NCBI GenBank assembly: GCA_040902925.1
Contig: JBBDWJ010000098.1
Span: forward strand, 1-6,612
DNA: 6,612 bases
Direction: 5' to 3'
Source: JBBDWJ01 sp040902925
GTDB lineage: Bacteria; Acidobacteriota; Terriglobia; Bryobacterales; UBA6623
Shown: positions 4,443 through 6,612 of the stretch, piece after piece
Numbering within the stretch: position 1 is the stretch's first letter
Layout of the letters: each line of letters starts with the position of its first letter
Translations under genes and position numbers: made by a program
Notes under the pieces: model-generated
The model's input: only the letters and a program-made list of their open reading frames with translations
Databases searched by the model: none
What the model was told of the DNA's origin: nothing

Positions 4443-6612
4443 ATGCGCGACCGGTTTCATCTGCGTCTTCTTCTCCTGACTCTATTCCTGGCAGGCCTTG
4501 TATTCCTCAAGTTTTCCGCGGGGACATCCGCCGCCGACACGGAGGAGTTGACCTGGGGCGCAGCGGACCCCACCTGGTCGCCCGACGGGGCTCAATTAGC
4601 GTTCTCGTTGTTCGGCGGCATCTGGCGAGTGCCGGTGAAGGGCGGAGATGCGTTCCAAGTCTCGACGTCCGCCGGCTATCACCTGTCACCGGCGTGGTCG
4701 CCTAAGGGGGATCGCATCGCGTTCACTCGCGCCTCGCAACCTCCAGGAGGCGAAATACCTCATAGCTCCGGCGATCTCATCGTCGTCGATGTCTCGACCG
4801 GGCACGAGGAAAAGGTTCCGATGTCGAACCCTGTGTGGGGGCCTCCGGTCTGGTCGCCGAACGGCGCGCGGCTCATCGCGGCCATGGAGGTTCCGCGCGA
4901 AGGGTCGCGGTTGTACGAGATCACCCTAGCGAACGGGCAGGTACGGCCACTGCGCAGCCGCGGCGCAAGCTGGCGCCTCGGCACGGCCTGGAATTGGCAG
5001 GATGACGAAGTCTATTTCGGATCCATGGCCGGCGGCGCGCAACAGATCTGGAGCATCCCGGCGGGAAACGATCCGATGATCGTGCAGCGGACCATCACGG
5101 AACACAGCCGCGACGACATCGTCATGATCGAAGGTCTGGCTGCCGCGCCAAAAGGCGGCGGAGTGGTGTATTCCGCCGACCTGATCAACACCACCGGCAA
5201 CTATGAAATCTATAGCGTTCCCCACGCGGGCGGAGAATCCGTCAACCTCACCAACAGCGAGCGCGACGAGTTTTCACCGGCGGTGTCTCCCGACGGCGCC
5301 GGCATCGCGCATGTATCGAACCACCTCGGCAACATCGATTTGTTCGTGATGCCTGCGAAGGGCGGCGCCAAGCAACACGTGCGCATCGACGAGCTCCGTT
5401 TCCGCGAAGCGTCCGGCAAGCTGCGCGTGAAAGTGCTCGATGAGAACGGCAATCCGAGCGGCGCGATGGTCTACGTTCGCGCCTCCGACGGCAAGGGCTA
5501 TTGCCCGCGCGGAATCAGCATGCACTACTACTCGCTGGACCCAGGCCAGCCGCGAGAAGGCTTTTTCGTCGGCAGCGGTGACGATACGTTTCCGCTGCCC
5601 GCCGGCCCGGTTCGCCTGGTGGTTCGCAAAGGAATCGAATACCGCATCGCCGAGCAGACCGTGGAAGCGAAAGCCGGCCAGACAACCGAGGTGACAATTC
5701 GTTTGGAACGCTGGACCAACTGGAACCAACGCGGTTGGTACAGCGGTGAAAATCACATCCACGCCAACTACAACGGCAGCTACTATCTGCGCCCCAAGCA
5801 ATCCCTGAAGTGGATGGAGGCCATGGACCTCAACGCCGCCAACATGGTTGTCGCCAACGGCGACGGCGCGTTCGTACACGACAGGGAATTCTTCCGCGGC
5901 GCGGTGGACCCGATCTCGACTCCCACGCGGATTCTTTATTGGGGCGAGGAGTACCGCAACAGCCACCCGCTCGGGCACGTGGCTTTCCTGAACATCAAGG
6001 AACTGGTGCCGCCGTTCTACACCAGCGTCCCCGGTAGCGACTCCCCTTACGATTACCCCCTCAACACGATGGCCGCGCAAAAAGCGACCGCACAGGGAGG
6101 CCTGGTTGTTTACGTTCATCCGATTTCGGGTGACCTCCGCGACGTCTTCGACACCTCCCTGGGCGCGAAGGAAAGCCCGGTCACAGCGGCGCTGGGAGCG
6201 ATGCACTCGATCGACATTCTGCCCTACGGGCCGCCCGCTTACGAGCTTTGGTACCGCTTCCTCAACTCCGGCTTCCGTGTCAGCGCGGGCGCCGGAACCG
6301 ATACGTTCACAAACTGGCGCGGTATCAACGCGCTGCCAGGCGATTCGCGCCAGTATGTCGAGGTCGGCAAAGACTTTCAGTGGCACGACTGGGTGGAGCG
6401 GTTTCGCCAAGGCCGTGATTTCGTGACCAACGCCCCGCTGCTTACTTTCTCCGTCAACGAACAACCCATGGGAGCCGTGGTGGAAGCGCCCGCGGGCCAG
6501 CCGTATCGCGCTCAACTGAAGGCCACGATCAGCTCCCTCGCGCCGGTCGATCTGGTGGAATTTATCCACAACGGCCGTGTCATCGACTCCAAGTCTCTGC
6601 CAGCCGATACGC
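4443..6612 (+). CDS. Exported PD40 propeller + CehA/McbA metallohydrolase (3' end cut off)
   Basis: The frame stays open for 723 codons to the window end. Residues 1-31 look like a signal peptide or anchor: Arg-rich start, hydrophobic core at about 9-22, small residues at 26-31. Next come PD40/TolB-like propeller repeats of the form WSPDG..LAFS, at about 42-68, 82-97, 134-149 and 278-308. Residues about 319-422 look like a beta-sandwich linker (carboxypeptidase-regulatory type: LRVKVLDENGNPSGAMVYVR). The CehA/McbA domain starts at about 427, with a PHP-fold H-x-H pair (His438, His440) in GENHIH, further candidate ligands Asp474, His479, His508 and His512, His559 in VYVHP, and Asp620 in AGTDTF, preceded by the family-typical ELWYRFLNSGFR. 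Metal-dependent ester, amide or phosphoester hydrolysis is plausible; the substrate is unknown. The namesake CehA hydrolyses carbaryl, which need not apply here. The ATG at 4443 is chosen because a signal sequence follows at once. It is read divergently from the TIM-barrel gene. The C-terminal beta region is entered but incomplete. Confidence 0.9.
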   Translation, partial: MRDRFHLRLLLLTLFLAGLVFLKFSAGTSAADTEELTWGAADPTWSPDGAQLAFSLFGGIWRVPVKGGDAFQVSTSAGYHLSPAWSPKGDRIAFTRASQPPGGEIPHSSGDLIVVDVSTGHEEKVPMSNPVWGPPVWSPNGARLIAAMEVPREGSRLYEITLANGQVRPLRSRGASWRLGTAWNWQDDEVYFGSMAGGAQQIWSIPAGNDPMIVQRTITEHSRDDIVMIEGLAAAPKGGGVVYSADLINTTGNYEIYSVPHAGGESVNLTNSERDEFSPAVSPDGAGIAHVSNHLGNIDLFVMPAKGGAKQHVRIDELRFREASGKLRVKVLDENGNPSGAMVYVRASDGKGYCPRGISMHYYSLDPGQPREGFFVGSGDDTFPLPAGPVRLVVRKGIEYRIAEQTVEAKAGQTTEVTIRLERWTNWNQRGWYSGENHIHANYNGSYYLRPKQSLKWMEAMDLNAANMVVANGDGAFVHDREFFRGAVDPISTPTRILYWGEEYRNSHPLGHVAFLNIKELVPPFYTSVPGSDSPYDYPLNTMAAQKATAQGGLVVYVHPISGDLRDVFDTSLGAKESPVTAALGAMHSIDILPYGPPAYELWYRFLNSGFRVSAGAGTDTFTNWRGINALPGDSRQYVEVGKDFQWHDWVERFRQGRDFVTNAPLLTFSVNEQPMGAVVEAPAGQPYRAQLKATISSLAPVDLVEFIHNGRVIDSKSLPADT

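Noticed and set aside
5274..6569. 431-codon open frame on the minus strand
   Set aside because: It lies wholly antisense to the PD40-CehA/McbA gene, whose motifs (GENHIH, VYVHP, AGTDTF) are unmistakable. The antisense product is rich in Ala, Val, Arg and His with no motif, as expected for the shadow of a GC-rich gene.

Overview
This 6.6 kb GC-rich window looks like chromosomal DNA from a soil- or sediment-type bacterium. The closest fit is an acidobacterium of the Bryobacter/Solibacter kind; Planctomycetes or Verrucomicrobia are alternatives. This is inferred from gene content: a Tat-exported Gfo/Idh/MocA oxidoreductase beside a Tat-exported TIM-barrel sugar isomerase/epimerase, and a CehA/McbA-type metallohydrolase behind a beta-propeller. 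There is no rRNA, tRNA or marker gene to settle it, and no insertion sequence, CRISPR array or phage gene was seen.

Layout. Positions 1-737 carry no convincing gene. They hold several short inverted repeats, one with a weak terminator-like T-run (283-310), and near the end a perfect TATAAT and a strong Shine-Dalgarno sequence for the first gene. A cytoplasmic 309-aa protein of unknown function follows on the + strand (738-1667). It meets, tail to tail across 54 bases, two minus-strand genes read in the order 4233->3289 and then 3089->1722: the exported TIM-barrel isomerase-like protein, a 199-base gap with two mutually exclusive stem-loops, and the exported NAD(P)-dependent oxidoreductase. 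A 209-base divergent intergenic region (4234-4442) separates these from a large + strand gene starting at 4443 and still open at the window end. It encodes a secreted or anchored protein with PD40/TolB-like propeller repeats, a beta-sandwich linker and a CehA/McbA (PHP-fold) metallohydrolase domain.

How they may work together (inference). The oxidoreductase and the isomerase-like protein both carry twin-arginine signals, so both should be exported already folded, the first probably with bound nicotinamide cofactor. They could form an extracytoplasmic sugar or polyol oxidation/rearrangement step, as in oxidative (3-keto) glycoside processing or inositol-type catabolism. The divergent hydrolase is also predicted to be exported and could share a control region with them, but nothing in the sequence ties it to the same substrate. 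The first gene appears independent.

No clearly new multi-gene system is visible. The points most worth a second look are the altered metal-ligand positions of the TIM-barrel protein, the alternative stem-loops between the two Tat-protein genes, the probable leaderless start of the propeller-hydrolase, and the unassigned 309-aa protein.
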